The notes under the pieces: generated by a model
What the model saw: only the letters and a program-made list of their open reading frames with translations
Databases searched by the model: none
Told to the model about the DNA's origin: nothing
Source of the DNA: Actinomycetota bacterium
GTDB taxonomy: Bacteria > Actinomycetota > Thermoleophilia > Gaiellales > Gaiellaceae
DNA length: 23,168 bases
Direction: 5' to 3'
NCBI GenBank assembly: GCA_013821525.1
Contig: JACDGR010000013.1
Location: forward strand, 1-23,168
In this document: one piece after another, positions 1 through 8,051 of the stretch
How the letters are laid out: every line of letters starts with the position of its first letter
Numbering within the stretch: the stretch's first letter is position 1
Made by a program: the position numbers and the translations under genes

Positions 1-852
1 CGTTGCACCCGCGTCGACCAGGAGCTCCGTGACGGCGATGCCCGCGGCGCCGACACCGGAGACGACGATCTTCACCTCGGCAAGTGATTTGCCGACGACC
101 TTCAACGCGTTCATCAGCGCCGCCAGGGTCACGATCGCGGTTCCATGCTGGTCGTCGTGGAACACGGGGATGTCGAGCTCGGCATCGAGCCGCCGTTCGA
201 TCTCGAAGCATCTCGGCGAGGAGATGTCCTCGAGGTTGATCCCGCCGAAGCCGGGTGCGATCGCTTTGACGGCGGCGACGATCTCGTCGATGCCGCGCGC
301 GTTCAGGCAGATCGGCCAAGCGTCGACGCCGCCGAACTCCTTGAAGAGCATCGCCTTGCCTTCCATGACCGGCATCGCCGCCTCGGGGCCGATGTCGCCG
401 AGCCCGAGGACTGCGCTGCCGTCGCTGACGACCGCCACCGTGTTCTTCTTGATCGTCAAGCTCCAGGCGGAGCTCGGGTCGGCCGCGATCGCGCTGCACA
501 CGCGAGCGACCCCGGGCGTATAGGCCATCGACAGGTCATCTCGGGTCTTGACGGGAACCTTCGGGACGACGCTCAGCTTGCCGCCGAGGTGAAGCAGGAA
601 CGTTCGGTCGGACGCGTGCTCCAGCTCCACGCCGGGGAGCGTTCGCACAGCGTCGGAGACGGCGGCCAGCTGAGCCTCGCCTGATGTGAGCACGGTCACG
701 TCGCGCACCTTCCGGCCGCCGTCGACGCGGACGAGGTCGATCGCGTCGAGGCTGCCGCCGGCATCGGCGATCGCCCGCGCGAGGTCGGCGAACGCGCCGG
801 GGCGATCGTCGAGGATGACGCGGAGGGTGGCGCTGTAGGAGGCGGAATGCAT
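1..852 (-). CDS. NAD(P)-dependent malic enzyme with N-terminal ACT domain (partial, C-terminus beyond window)
   Basis: This is malic enzyme, which oxidatively decarboxylates malate to pyruvate. The 284 visible residues start at the ATG ending at 852, preceded by GAGGA about 6 nt upstream, and run open to base 1. Residues 5-80 look like an ACT regulatory domain (ATLRVILDDRPGAFADLA). The catalytic N-domain follows: Tyr111 in SMAYTPGVA, the GLGDIGP/MEGK segment with Lys166, NLEDI (Glu208, Asp209) and PVFHDDQHGTA (Asp233, Asp234, metal site). The visible end enters the NAD-binding Rossmann domain at VSGVGAAG (residues 265-271). An ACT domain fused to bacterial malic enzyme is a known architecture and suggests allosteric control by a small ligand; the ligand is not evident. 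The gene is divergent from the UbiX-type gene, with a 126-nt shared upstream region. Function is secure; NAD versus NADP preference cannot be decided. Confidence 0.93.
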   Translation of the reverse strand, partial: MHSASYSATLRVILDDRPGAFADLARAIADAGGSLDAIDLVRVDGGRKVRDVTVLTSGEAQLAAVSDAVRTLPGVELEHASDRTFLLHLGGKLSVVPKVPVKTRDDLSMAYTPGVARVCSAIAADPSSAWSLTIKKNTVAVVSDGSAVLGLGDIGPEAAMPVMEGKAMLFKEFGGVDAWPICLNARGIDEIVAAVKAIAPGFGGINLEDISSPRCFEIERRLDAELDIPVFHDDQHGTAIVTLAALMNALKVVGKSLAEVKIVVSGVGAAGIAVTELLVDAGAT

Positions 853-978
853 CTCGTGTCCTCGATTCCTGGAGGGGCCGGCGGGCACGAGGTCGTGCGC
901 GCCTATGCCGTACCCTGCACGAGGCGTCGTCTTTCCGCCGTTTCGTCCGACTCCCACGCACACATTGGAGCCAGCGCC

Positions 979-1578
979 TTGACCCATCGCATCATCGTCG
1001 GCATCACAGGCGCATCGGGCGCGATCTACGGCGTGCGGCTGCTCGAGCGGCTGCGCGAGCTGCCGGTTGAGACACATCTGATCGCGACGAAATGGGCGCG
1101 GGTGACGATCGAGCACGAGACGGACAAGTCGTTCGCGGAGGTGAAGGAGCTTGCCGACGTCGTCCACTCCGAGAACGATCAGGCAGCCTCGCTCTCCAGC
1201 GGGTCGTTCGTCACACAGGGAATGGTGATCGCACCGTGCAGCACGAAGACGCTGGCGGCGATCGCGAACGGGTTCGCCTACAACCTTGTCTGCCGCGCAG
1301 CCGACGTCGTTCTGAAGGAACGCCGCAAGCTCGTCCTCGTCGTGCGCGAGACGCCGCTGCACGCGACGCACCTGCGCAACATGCTGACCCTGACGGAGAT
1401 GGGTGCGATCGTTGCGCCGCCCGTGCCGGGGTTCTACGCGCTGCCCGAGAGCATCGACGACATCGTCGACCAGACGGTGCTGCGGCTGCTCGACCAGCTC
1501 GACCTGACCCTCGAGTCGCCGTTCCGCTGGGCGGGTCTGCGGGGCGCCGCAGAGCGCGAGCCGACCGAGCAGGACTGA
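979..1578 (+). CDS. ubiX: UbiX-type flavin prenyltransferase (199 aa)
   Basis: UbiX/Pad1 enzymes prenylate FMN with dimethylallyl phosphate to make prenyl-FMN, the cofactor of UbiD-type decarboxylases. The protein opens with the family's flavin-binding start, IIVGITGASGAIYGVRLLERL, and carries VIAPCSTKTLAAIANGFAYNL (residues 83-103), the VVRETPLHATHLRNML block (121-135) and PPVPGFY (147-153), all hallmark UbiX segments. The reading frame is open back to 847, but homology begins at a TTG at 979. That TTG has GGAG (966-969) about 9 nt before it and gives the usual length of about 200 residues, so I chose it. No ubiD partner is in the window. The gene could serve menaquinone-type biosynthesis or an aromatic decarboxylase elsewhere. 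The downstream gap contains a short hairpin at 1593-1609. Confidence 0.92.
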   Translation: MTHRIIVGITGASGAIYGVRLLERLRELPVETHLIATKWARVTIEHETDKSFAEVKELADVVHSENDQAASLSSGSFVTQGMVIAPCSTKTLAAIANGFAYNLVCRAADVVLKERRKLVLVVRETPLHATHLRNMLTLTEMGAIVAPPVPGFYALPESIDDIVDQTVLRLLDQLDLTLESPFRWAGLRGAAEREPTEQD

Positions 1579-1592
1579 GATCTCCGCGCCGG

Positions 1593-1609
1593 CTCGCTCG
1601 ATGAGCGAG
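1593..1609 (+). terminator. Short perfect hairpin after ubiX
   Basis: A 7-bp perfect stem (CTCGCTC / GAGCGAG) with a 3-nt loop lies 15 nt after the ubiX stop and 22 nt before the DUF2254 start. There is no T-run, so it is at best a weak intrinsic terminator or an attenuating structure between the two same-strand genes. It may be chance in GC-rich DNA. Confidence 0.25.
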
Positions 1610-1631
1610 ATTCGGCGTCTCTGCAACGGGT

Positions 1632-2909
1632 ATGCGCTCGAGGATGAGACGCTGGCGCCTGCTGATTCACCTCCGGTCGAGCCTCTGGTTCGTGCCGGTG
1701 CTGTGCGTGCTCGCCGGGGCTGCGATCTCGTTCGGGACGATCGCACTCGATCGAACGTTCGATTACCAGGCTCTGCCGCGGAGCATCGTCGGCGGGCCAG
1801 ACGCAGCCTCGGCGATCCTCTCGACCGTCGCGGCGTCGATGGTGAGCCTCACTGCTCTCGTCTTGACGATCACGATGGTGGTGGTTCAGCTCGCGATGGG
1901 CCAGTTCTCACCGCGCATCGTGCAGCGCATCCTGCGGGACAAGCCGAGCCAGCTCGCGATCGGCTTGTTCGTCGCGACCTTCGTGCACACGATCCTTGCC
2001 CTGCGCGAGGTGACCAACAACGGTGACGGCACCGGTCACGTGCCGGGGATCGCCGTGCTGACCGCTTTCCTGCTGGTCCTTGCGAGCATTGCCGTGCTCG
2101 TCATCTACGTCCAACACATCGGGCAGGCCCTACGCGTCTCCGCGTTGATCGAGCTCGTGGGCAAGGACACCCGCACCTTGGTCGACCGCGTGTATCCCGA
2201 CAAAGGCTCGGCGCTCACCGTCGAACCGGGCGAGCCGCGGCTCGTGCGTGCGAGCAAGTCCGGTGTGCTCGCCGCCATCGGCGTCGAGCAAATCGTCGAG
2301 GAGGCGTGTCGGGCCGGCTGCGAGCTCGAGCTCTTGCCCGCACTCGGGGAGTTCGTTCCCGCCGGTGCACCGCTCTTCCGGGTCGTCGGAGACCCGGTCG
2401 ACCTCGATGAGGACCGGCTGCGCGAGGGGCTGATTACGAAACTCGAGCCCACGCTCGATGAGGACGTGTCGTACGGCATCCGTCTCCTCGTAGACATCGC
2501 GGAGCGCTCGCTCGCCGACTCCCCGTTCCAGGATCCGACGACGGCCGTACAGGCGATCGACCGCTTGCACGACATCCTGAGGCAGCTCGCGCGCAGGCCG
2601 TTCCCCGACGGTCGTTACCGCGACTCGGAGAACACGGTCAGGCTCACCGTGCGCACGCCCAGCTGGGACGCATATGTCTTGCTTGCGACGGAGGAGATCC
2701 GCCTGGCCGGCGCCGGATCGCCGCAGATCAGCCGGCGGCTCGTCGCAGCACTCACAGATCTCAAGTCGGTCGCGCCGCCCGAGCGTCGCGCTGTGCTCGA
2801 TCGCCAGCTCAGACGACTGAGGGCTGCGGCCGAAGCGGCGCTCGACGCAGAGGACGTCGAGTTCAGCCTCACCGCCGATCCCAAGGGGATCGGAGCGGCC
2901 GCCACGTGA
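1632..2909 (+). CDS. DUF2254 family predicted membrane protein (425 aa)
   Basis: The protein matches the DUF2254 (COG4325) pattern. An N-terminal hydrophobic helix (residues about 17-38) is followed by DAASAILSTVAASMVSLTALVLTITMVVVQLA (58-89), the typical GQFSPRIVQRILRD motif (about 90-103), and two more membrane segments near 106-125 and 137-160. The remaining 260 residues are soluble and helical, with a second family segment around DEDVSYGIRLLVDIAERSLADSPFQDPTTAVQAIDRLHDIL. No biochemical role is established for the family. Starts at ATG 1632 or ATG 1644 are both possible; neither has a convincing Shine-Dalgarno. It lies 53 nt behind ubiX on the same strand, so weak co-transcription is possible, but no functional link is apparent. 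Family assignment is confident; function unknown. Confidence 0.85.
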   Translation: MRSRMRRWRLLIHLRSSLWFVPVLCVLAGAAISFGTIALDRTFDYQALPRSIVGGPDAASAILSTVAASMVSLTALVLTITMVVVQLAMGQFSPRIVQRILRDKPSQLAIGLFVATFVHTILALREVTNNGDGTGHVPGIAVLTAFLLVLASIAVLVIYVQHIGQALRVSALIELVGKDTRTLVDRVYPDKGSALTVEPGEPRLVRASKSGVLAAIGVEQIVEEACRAGCELELLPALGEFVPAGAPLFRVVGDPVDLDEDRLREGLITKLEPTLDEDVSYGIRLLVDIAERSLADSPFQDPTTAVQAIDRLHDILRQLARRPFPDGRYRDSENTVRLTVRTPSWDAYVLLATEEIRLAGAGSPQISRRLVAALTDLKSVAPPERRAVLDRQLRRLRAAAEAALDAEDVEFSLTADPKGIGAAAT

Positions 2910-2954
2910 CCCAAACGGAAAGCTCCAGGGCTACACATCGGGAGGCGAAAGCCG

Positions 2955-2960
2955 TAGGTT
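2955..2960 (+). promoter_or_regulatory. -10-like hexamer TAGGTT before the propeller gene
   Basis: TAGGTT ends 8 nt before the GTG start at 2969. The AGGAGG at 2961-2966 is only 2 nt from that GTG, too close to act as a normal Shine-Dalgarno. A leaderless transcript starting near the GTG is therefore possible. No -35 element is clear. Confidence 0.35.
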
Positions 2961-2968
2961 AGGAGGCC

Positions 2969-3916
2969 GTGACTGATCCGGCACTCAACCAAGCCCGTTC
3001 GAAAGTCGCAAGCCGATCCCTGCGGGCGGTCGTGCTGGCCGGCGCCCTCGCGGTCGTGCTTGGCGCGGCGATCGACGGCCAGGCCGCGAGTCCGGCGGTC
3101 GCGCATCTCTACTGGACGAACTACGGCGTCAGCGGAACCGGCGGGTCGATCGGCCGCGCCACGGTCGCGGGTGGCGCCGTCAAGCAGCACTTCGTCACCG
3201 GCGCGAGCGGCCCGGTCGGGGTCGTCGTGCATGGTGGCTACGTGTACTGGTCGAACCCGGGTATCGACGTCAACAGCCCCGGCACGACGATCGGGCGCGC
3301 GAAGCTCGACGGCACCGGCGTCAACCAGGCCTTCATCTCTGGCCTCAACAGCCCGCACAGCCTCGCGATCAGCGGCAACTACATCTACTGGGCGAGCAGG
3401 TATGGCAACACGATCGGGCGCGCCAAGCTCAACGGCACCGGCGTGAACTCGAACTTCATCAAGGGCGCGATCGGGCCGTGGGGCGTCGCGATCGCCGGCT
3501 CACACATCTTCTGGACGAACTACGGTGCAAACGGTGGCAGCGACGGCACGACGATCGGCAGGGCGAACCTGAACGGCAGTGGCGTGAACCAGAGCTTCAT
3601 CACCGGCGCCGGCGCCCCCGCCGGGATTGCGGTGCACGGAGCCTTCATCTACTGGTCAGACCAGGGAAGCAACCAGTCGGGTACGACGATCGGGCGCGCG
3701 ACGCTGGCCGGGACCGGAGTGGACGAGAGCTTCATCACCGGCACCGACTCACCCGCCGGGATCACGACGAGCGGCCTCTACGTGTACTGGGCGAACTTCG
3801 GAGGGCCACACGGCACGCGCGGGACGACGATCGGCCGAGCGAAGCTCGACGGATCGGGCGCAAACCAGCACTTCATCCGCGGGGCGAGCAGCCCGGGCGG
3901 CATCACCGTCGGCTAA
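2969..3916 (+). CDS. Secreted six-repeat YWTD/NHL-like beta-propeller protein (315 aa)
   Basis: A signal sequence (about residues 15-40, with hydrophobic core AVVLAGALAVVLGAAI and an Ala-rich end) is followed immediately by six tandem repeats of 41-47 residues filling residues 46-315. Each repeat reads roughly YIYWxNxG...GTTIGRAxLDGTGVNQxFITGxxSPxGIAVxG. The YW and IGRA elements resemble the YWTD blades of LDL-receptor propellers, which are six-bladed; here six repeats fill the mature protein, so a single closed propeller is expected. No catalytic residue set is visible; ligand binding or a surface/extracellular role is inferred. The GTG start is supported by the frame and signal peptide, although AGGAGG lies unusually close. 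Its stop abuts the stop of the convergent DUF2269 gene with no intervening base. Confidence 0.85.
   Translation: MTDPALNQARSKVASRSLRAVVLAGALAVVLGAAIDGQAASPAVAHLYWTNYGVSGTGGSIGRATVAGGAVKQHFVTGASGPVGVVVHGGYVYWSNPGIDVNSPGTTIGRAKLDGTGVNQAFISGLNSPHSLAISGNYIYWASRYGNTIGRAKLNGTGVNSNFIKGAIGPWGVAIAGSHIFWTNYGANGGSDGTTIGRANLNGSGVNQSFITGAGAPAGIAVHGAFIYWSDQGSNQSGTTIGRATLAGTGVDESFITGTDSPAGITTSGLYVYWANFGGPHGTRGTTIGRAKLDGSGANQHFIRGASSPGGITVG
3104..3913 (+). repeat. Six in-frame propeller repeats
   Basis: Six coding repeats of 45, 47, 41, 47, 45 and 45 codons lie within the propeller gene, beginning at HLYW, YVYW, YIYW, HIFW, FIYW and YVYW. Nucleotide similarity is visible in the recurrent ACGATCGG(G/C) codons for TIGR. 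The repeat array ends exactly at the protein C-terminus. Confidence 0.85.
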
Positions 3917-4390
3917 CTAGCTGCCGGGACGTACGACCATCAGGTAGATGAACGCCAGGAGAATGAGATTCTGGAGTAGTCCGAGCGCCGTCGCGAGCGG
4001 TGCGGCGGCGTGCGCGCGCAACTCGTCACTCTCGTCTACCCCTGCGGCGATCAGTCGCTCTGCGTGCTGGTGCAAGCGAACGGTGTGCCGCCCGAGCGGC
4101 CCCAAGCCGACGCTGATCGCGATCACCCAGAGAACATAGGCAGCGACGATCCAGAAGGCGTCGAAGGTGTAGCCGGCCTCGTGGACCAAGAGGCTGCCGG
4201 CGACGAGAGCAAGGATCGCGCCCGGTGTGATCACGAACCGCTCGGCAATGATCGATAGGCCCGTGAGCTCCGCGACTGTCTGCGTGCGTGAGAGCTTTGA
4301 CGTCTTGATCCCGAGCGCGGTAGCGATTGCGGCGCCTCCGACGATCAGAAAGACGCCAAGGATGTGTGCGACGAGCAGCAGCTTGTACAT
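3917..4390 (-). CDS. DUF2269 family integral membrane protein (157 aa)
   Basis: This is a small polytopic membrane protein with about four hydrophobic segments: residues 3-27 (LLLVAHILGVFLIVGGAAIATALG), about 53-70, about 78-98 (FWIVAAYVLWVIAISVGLGPLG) and the C-terminal LATALGLLQNLILLAFIYLMVV. The KLLLVAHILGVFLIVGG start and the GPLGRHTVRL loop fit DUF2269. No enzymatic motif is visible and no function is known to me. A strong Shine-Dalgarno (GAGGAGG) lies about 4 nt before the ATG at 4390. It is the last gene of the minus-strand series SARP, secreted protein, ABM-like protein, DUF2269, and starts 33 nt after the ABM-like stop, so it is probably co-transcribed with it. The stop codon directly abuts that of the plus-strand propeller gene. 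Confidence 0.8.
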   Translation of the reverse strand: MYKLLLVAHILGVFLIVGGAAIATALGIKTSKLSRTQTVAELTGLSIIAERFVITPGAILALVAGSLLVHEAGYTFDAFWIVAAYVLWVIAISVGLGPLGRHTVRLHQHAERLIAAGVDESDELRAHAAAPLATALGLLQNLILLAFIYLMVVRPGS

Positions 4391-4423
4391 CGCTCCTCCT
4401 CTAGTCGTTACGGTCGGATTCGG

Positions 4424-4723
4424 TCACGTTGCTTCGACGCTTCCGTGCGCGAAGAGGTGCCTGACGGCGAGTTGGCGGTCTGTTGTTCGTAGTTGCCGAG
4501 ACGGCTCGATCGTCCTCAGCAGGGCTGGAAGGCTGTCGATGCGAAAGCGTTCCCAGTCAGCCTCCGATCGCCAGAAGCTGATCGCGCGCACGCCCTCGTC
4601 CGTCGCGCCCGCGACCAGCATCAGCAGGCCGGAAGCGGCCGGCTGACGCATGGTCGGCAGTGCGGCGGCACAGACGTTCCAACTCGCTGGAACGTCGTGC
4701 ACGACGACGTGGGAGACTTTCAC
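4424..4723 (-). CDS. Small ABM-like (dimeric alpha/beta barrel) protein (99 aa)
   Basis: The 99-residue product has the strand-helix-strand pattern of antibiotic-biosynthesis-monooxygenase-like (ABM) ferredoxin folds: an N-terminal strand (VSHVVVHDV), a central strand (GLLMLVAGATDEGVRAISFW) and the common SEADWERFR...LPALL helix with conserved aromatic residues. Many proteins of this fold are small dimeric monooxygenases or stress proteins; no substrate can be named. The GTG at 4723 is chosen because homology-like sequence begins there and it lies 8 nt after the upstream gene's stop, with AGGGG just before it. A longer frame reaches into that upstream gene and is a shadow. The tight spacing implies coupling with the secreted protein upstream. 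The family call is tentative. Confidence 0.6.
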   Translation of the reverse strand: MKVSHVVVHDVPASWNVCAAALPTMRQPAASGLLMLVAGATDEGVRAISFWRSEADWERFRIDSLPALLRTIEPSRQLRTTDRQLAVRHLFAHGSVEAT

Positions 4724-4731
4724 GTCAGCCC

Positions 4732-5130
4732 CTAGGAGTGGAGCGCGAGATTGAGCGCGCCACCCTTGCCATCGCAGGTCGCGTTCAGGTGGAGAACTGC
4801 GCGTGCCGTGGTCGGAGTGACGAAACGGCCGACGAATGACCAGACCGTCAGGGAGCCGGTGTTGCTGTAAGCCTTGAATGTCCCGGCTGAAGTGATCGCG
4901 AACTGCAGGGTGTTGTGCGCACGCCCACTTCCGCAGATCCAGGTGACCCGGCCCGTCTTTCCGGAGGCCGCCACCGTCAGACGAACGGTCTTCGTCAGAG
5001 CGGCGGTACCGCTCGCGAACAGGCTTCCCTCGTAGGTCGCACCGTGCTTTGGTGCAGCGGCGAACGAATTGGCCGTGACCGTGAGCACGGCGAACGCACA
5101 TGCGAGTGCGGTGATCCAGGGGCGAGACAT
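4732..5130 (-). CDS. Small secreted beta-rich protein (132 aa)
   Basis: The ATG at 5130 has an excellent Shine-Dalgarno (AAGGAGGA about 5 nt upstream). It opens a clear signal peptide, MSRPWITALACAFAVLTVTA, with probable cleavage after NSFAAA. The mature part of about 105 residues is rich in Thr, Ser, Gly and Ala with alternating hydrophobics (predicted beta structure). It contains two cysteines (in TWICGSG and NATCDGKG) that probably form a disulfide outside the membrane. No family is recognised with certainty. It sits between the SARP gene (127 nt upstream) and the ABM-like gene (8 nt downstream) on the same strand. The open frame extends upstream to 5463, but that extension is a shadow of the SARP gene's end. 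Confidence 0.75.
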   Translation of the reverse strand: MSRPWITALACAFAVLTVTANSFAAAPKHGATYEGSLFASGTAALTKTVRLTVAASGKTGRVTWICGSGRAHNTLQFAITSAGTFKAYSNTGSLTVWSFVGRFVTPTTARAVLHLNATCDGKGGALNLALHS

Positions 5131-5257
5131 CAGTTCCTCCTTCAGTAGCGGTCGCCAAAGACTCGCCTCCGCCGGTCGAGGATCGGTAGAGGCACGGTTC
5201 AGCGGCTCAGCGAAGGGACAGAAGCTGGGGGTCGGCGACCTGATGCAGAAGGGTTGG

Positions 5258-8014
5258 CTATCCGGCGTTGTGATGGGAATCGACGTTCGTCGTCTCTTTC
5301 CCTGTCGCAAAAGCTTCGGCGAACGCTGCGTCTCCGAGCTGTGCACGCGCGTGGGCTTCTGCCGCTTCGGCAAGCGAGGTGTCGAATGTCGACTGTCCGG
5401 AGCCGGTCGCTTCGAGCATGCGGGCTGCTTGTCCGAGAAGTCGCGCGGCATGTTCAGCCGCACCTCCGACTGCGGGATTGACGGCCGCCATTCCTTGCAG
5501 CGCGTGGGCTTGGTGTTCGCGGAAGCCGAGGCCGCTGAAGAGCCTTTCGGCCTCGCTGAAGAGTGCGTGCGCAGCGTCGAGTCGCTCTTGCCGGTAGGCG
5601 ATCAGGCCGAGGTTGAGCAGACACAACGCGACACCTTCGTCGATTGCTTCTGCGCGGTTGTAGCCGAGGACGTCTTCCCACAGCGACTGGGCGGTGACGT
5701 AATCTTCGGAAGCGAACGCGACGGAGCCAAGGTTGAGCTTTGCTGTCGCGACGTCGCGAGGGCGTTCGAGTTCGGTGGCGATCGCTCCGCTTTGTCGGAA
5801 GTGGTCGCGGGCCTGGTCGAACGCGTAGTCGTCACGTGCGAGAAGCCCGAGGACGGTGTGGCAGGCCATCGCGACGACAAGGTCGCCGCTCGCGGTTGCT
5901 TCCTGAAGGCCGCGCTGTGCGAGGTCGTGAGCCAGCGCCGCTTGGCCGAGGTTCCACGCGATGCCGGCAGCGCCCCGGCAAACCTGTGCGACGAGTTGTC
6001 CCCCCGGTGAGTCTGACCGTTCGAGTGCGTGTTCCAGCCGGGTCAGGCCCTCGACGAGCTCGCCGCGAAGCCACCAGAATCGCCAGAGAGCCCCGACGAG
6101 TCGCAGCTCCAATGTCACGTCGGGTGATGCAGCTGCGTAAGCCAGGGCCAGTTGAAGGTTGCCGCGGTCGCGATCGATCCGCTGGAGCGCGTGCGGCTGC
6201 TCCGGGCCGGCGAGCTCGCAGGTTTCCACGACACGCACGAAGTGGTCGGCATGGGCCCGCTCGAGTGTCGCTCGGCGCTCGTCGAGACGCTCGCTCGCAA
6301 ACTCGCGAATCGTCTCGAGCATCTCGAAGCGTGGTTCGTCGCCGTCGAAGACATGCCGTAGGAGGCTGTGGTCGACGAGGGCTCCGAGTCGGTGCAGGTC
6401 GGCTCCCACTACCTCCTCAGCGGCAGCCAACGACCAGCCGCCGGCGAAAACCGAGAGATCGCCGAGCGTTGAGCGCTCCTCCGGATCGAGCAGTCCAACG
6501 CTCCAGTTGAGGGTGTCTCGAAGGGTTTGCTGACGGGCGGGCAGATCGCGCGGTCCGCCGACCAAGACCGTGAGGGCGGCGTCGAGGCGCTCGGCTAGCT
6601 GGCGAGGCCGTAAGAGCCTTGTCTGGGCGGCCGCTAGCTCGATCGCAAGTGGGAGACCGTCGAGGCGACGGCAAATCGTCCGTATGGCAGCAACCTCGGG
6701 CGGGAGGATCGTCACGGTGACGTCGAGGGCGCTCGCGCGAGCAACGAAGAGGGCGAATGCGTCGTCTTCTGGCAATGGCTCGACGGGGAAGACATGCTCC
6801 CCGGACACGTGCAAGACTCGGCGACTCGTCACGAGCATCGTCAGCCGCGAGGAGGCCTCGAGTAGCCGGACAAGGTTCGTGGCGGCTGACGCGACCTGCT
6901 CGAAGTTGTCGAGCACGAGGAGAAGCTCCCGACCTCTCGTCGCCGCGGCGATTGCCTCGATGGGAGACCCAGCATGGGATTCGGGAACCGCGAGCGCCTT
7001 CGCGATCGCCGGTACGACGGCGTCCGGGTCTCGCACAGCTGCGAGCTCTACGAGCACGACACCGTCGGAGAATGACTCGGCGAGGTCGCTCGCCAGCGCA
7101 AGTGCGAGACGGGTCTTCCCGCTTCCCCCTGCCCCGACGAGCGAGATCAGGCGAATCTCTGTGCGTTCGATCAGGCGACGTAACACCCGACGCTCATTGC
7201 TTCGACCGACCAACTCGGTCGTAGGGATCGGCAGGGCTGCCGCGGCGCGCGTTCGCCCCTGGGGTGCGGCAGCAAGCTCGGGATCGTGTCGCAGGATCGA
7301 CGCTTCGAGAGCACGAAGCTCCTCGCTCGGCTCGAGACCAAGCTCTTCCCGCAGTGCCTTACTCAGTTCTCGGAAGCTGGCAAGAGCCTCCGACTGCCGG
7401 CCGGAACGGTAGAGGGCCAGCATCAGCAGTCCTCGCGCGCGCTCCCGCAGAGGTTCGCCGGCGCACAGCACCGTCAGCTCAGGCAGTGCGCGTTCGTGCT
7501 CGCCGAGGCGAACGAGGAGCGCCAGTCGTTCCTCGAGGCACTCGACTCGCGCGGCCTCGAGGCGTCGTGCCTCGACGCTGAATGCGTCGGGTGTTGCTCC
7601 ACCCTCTACCTCCGCACCGCGCCAGAGCGCGAGTGCGTCGTCAAAGATCGCGAGCGCGCGGCTCTCGGAGCCACGGGCCAGCATGTTCTGGCCCACGACG
7701 ACCAAGGCACTGAAGGCGGCGCTATCCAATGCCTCGGTCGCGATCTGGATCCGGTACCCGGCGGGTGAGGTTGCGATCGCCGACGGGCCGAGCCACCGCC
7801 GCAAGTGCGAGACGTAGAGCTGCACCAGCTTCGGCGCAGTCACTGGAGGCTTCTCACCCCAGACTGCGTCGATCAACCGGCCCGGCGATACCGGTTGGCC
7901 TTCTGAGAGGAGGAGGCAGAGCAGCACCGCCCGCTCCTTGGCTGCCGTGATCGCGACGGGCTCGCCGTCACGAATGACCTCGAGGGGACCGAGGATTCGG
8001 TACTCGAGGGCCAT
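5258..8014 (-). CDS. SARP/AfsR-type transcriptional regulator: winged helix, BTAD, NB-ARC ATPase, TPR (918 aa)
   Basis: Domains in order: an OmpR-like winged-helix DNA-binding domain (residues 1-90, starting MALEYRILGPLEV, with SPAGYRI at its end); a bacterial transcriptional activation domain (about 97-242, ending ALREELGLEPSEELRALEASIL); an NB-ARC/STAND ATPase with Walker A GAGGSGKT at 294-301 and Walker B LLLVLDN at 364-370; and a C-terminal TPR region (about residues 590-880). This is the AfsR layout. Such proteins activate nearby genes, often for secondary metabolism, in response to nucleotide state or a partner. The open frame begins at 8065, but homology starts at ATG 8014. That ATG has no Shine-Dalgarno and is preceded by TACGAT 7 nt upstream, consistent with a leaderless start. 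The three same-strand genes downstream are candidate targets or co-operon members. Confidence 0.93.
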   Translation of the reverse strand: MALEYRILGPLEVIRDGEPVAITAAKERAVLLCLLLSEGQPVSPGRLIDAVWGEKPPVTAPKLVQLYVSHLRRWLGPSAIATSPAGYRIQIATEALDSAAFSALVVVGQNMLARGSESRALAIFDDALALWRGAEVEGGATPDAFSVEARRLEAARVECLEERLALLVRLGEHERALPELTVLCAGEPLRERARGLLMLALYRSGRQSEALASFRELSKALREELGLEPSEELRALEASILRHDPELAAAPQGRTRAAAALPIPTTELVGRSNERRVLRRLIERTEIRLISLVGAGGSGKTRLALALASDLAESFSDGVVLVELAAVRDPDAVVPAIAKALAVPESHAGSPIEAIAAATRGRELLLVLDNFEQVASAATNLVRLLEASSRLTMLVTSRRVLHVSGEHVFPVEPLPEDDAFALFVARASALDVTVTILPPEVAAIRTICRRLDGLPLAIELAAAQTRLLRPRQLAERLDAALTVLVGGPRDLPARQQTLRDTLNWSVGLLDPEERSTLGDLSVFAGGWSLAAAEEVVGADLHRLGALVDHSLLRHVFDGDEPRFEMLETIREFASERLDERRATLERAHADHFVRVVETCELAGPEQPHALQRIDRDRGNLQLALAYAAASPDVTLELRLVGALWRFWWLRGELVEGLTRLEHALERSDSPGGQLVAQVCRGAAGIAWNLGQAALAHDLAQRGLQEATASGDLVVAMACHTVLGLLARDDYAFDQARDHFRQSGAIATELERPRDVATAKLNLGSVAFASEDYVTAQSLWEDVLGYNRAEAIDEGVALCLLNLGLIAYRQERLDAAHALFSEAERLFSGLGFREHQAHALQGMAAVNPAVGGAAEHAARLLGQAARMLEATGSGQSTFDTSLAEAAEAHARAQLGDAAFAEAFATGKETTNVDSHHNAG

Positions 8015-8021
8015 CCCCCCA

Positions 8022-8051
8022 ATCGTACGGCCGATGCCGCGGCTCCACCAA
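8022..8051 (-). promoter_or_regulatory. Candidate promoter of the SARP gene
   Basis: On the minus strand TTGGTG (8051-8046) and TACGAT (8027-8022) are separated by 18 nt, and TACGAT ends 7 nt before the ATG at 8014. The spacing suits -35/-10 elements with transcription starting at or next to the start codon. Confidence 0.5.

Noticed and set aside
4693..4706. 14-bp perfect palindrome CGTCGTGCACGACG
   Set aside because: It is inside the start of the ABM-like gene, encoded by Val-Val-His-Asp codons, and is easily produced by codon use at this GC content. No second copy was found.
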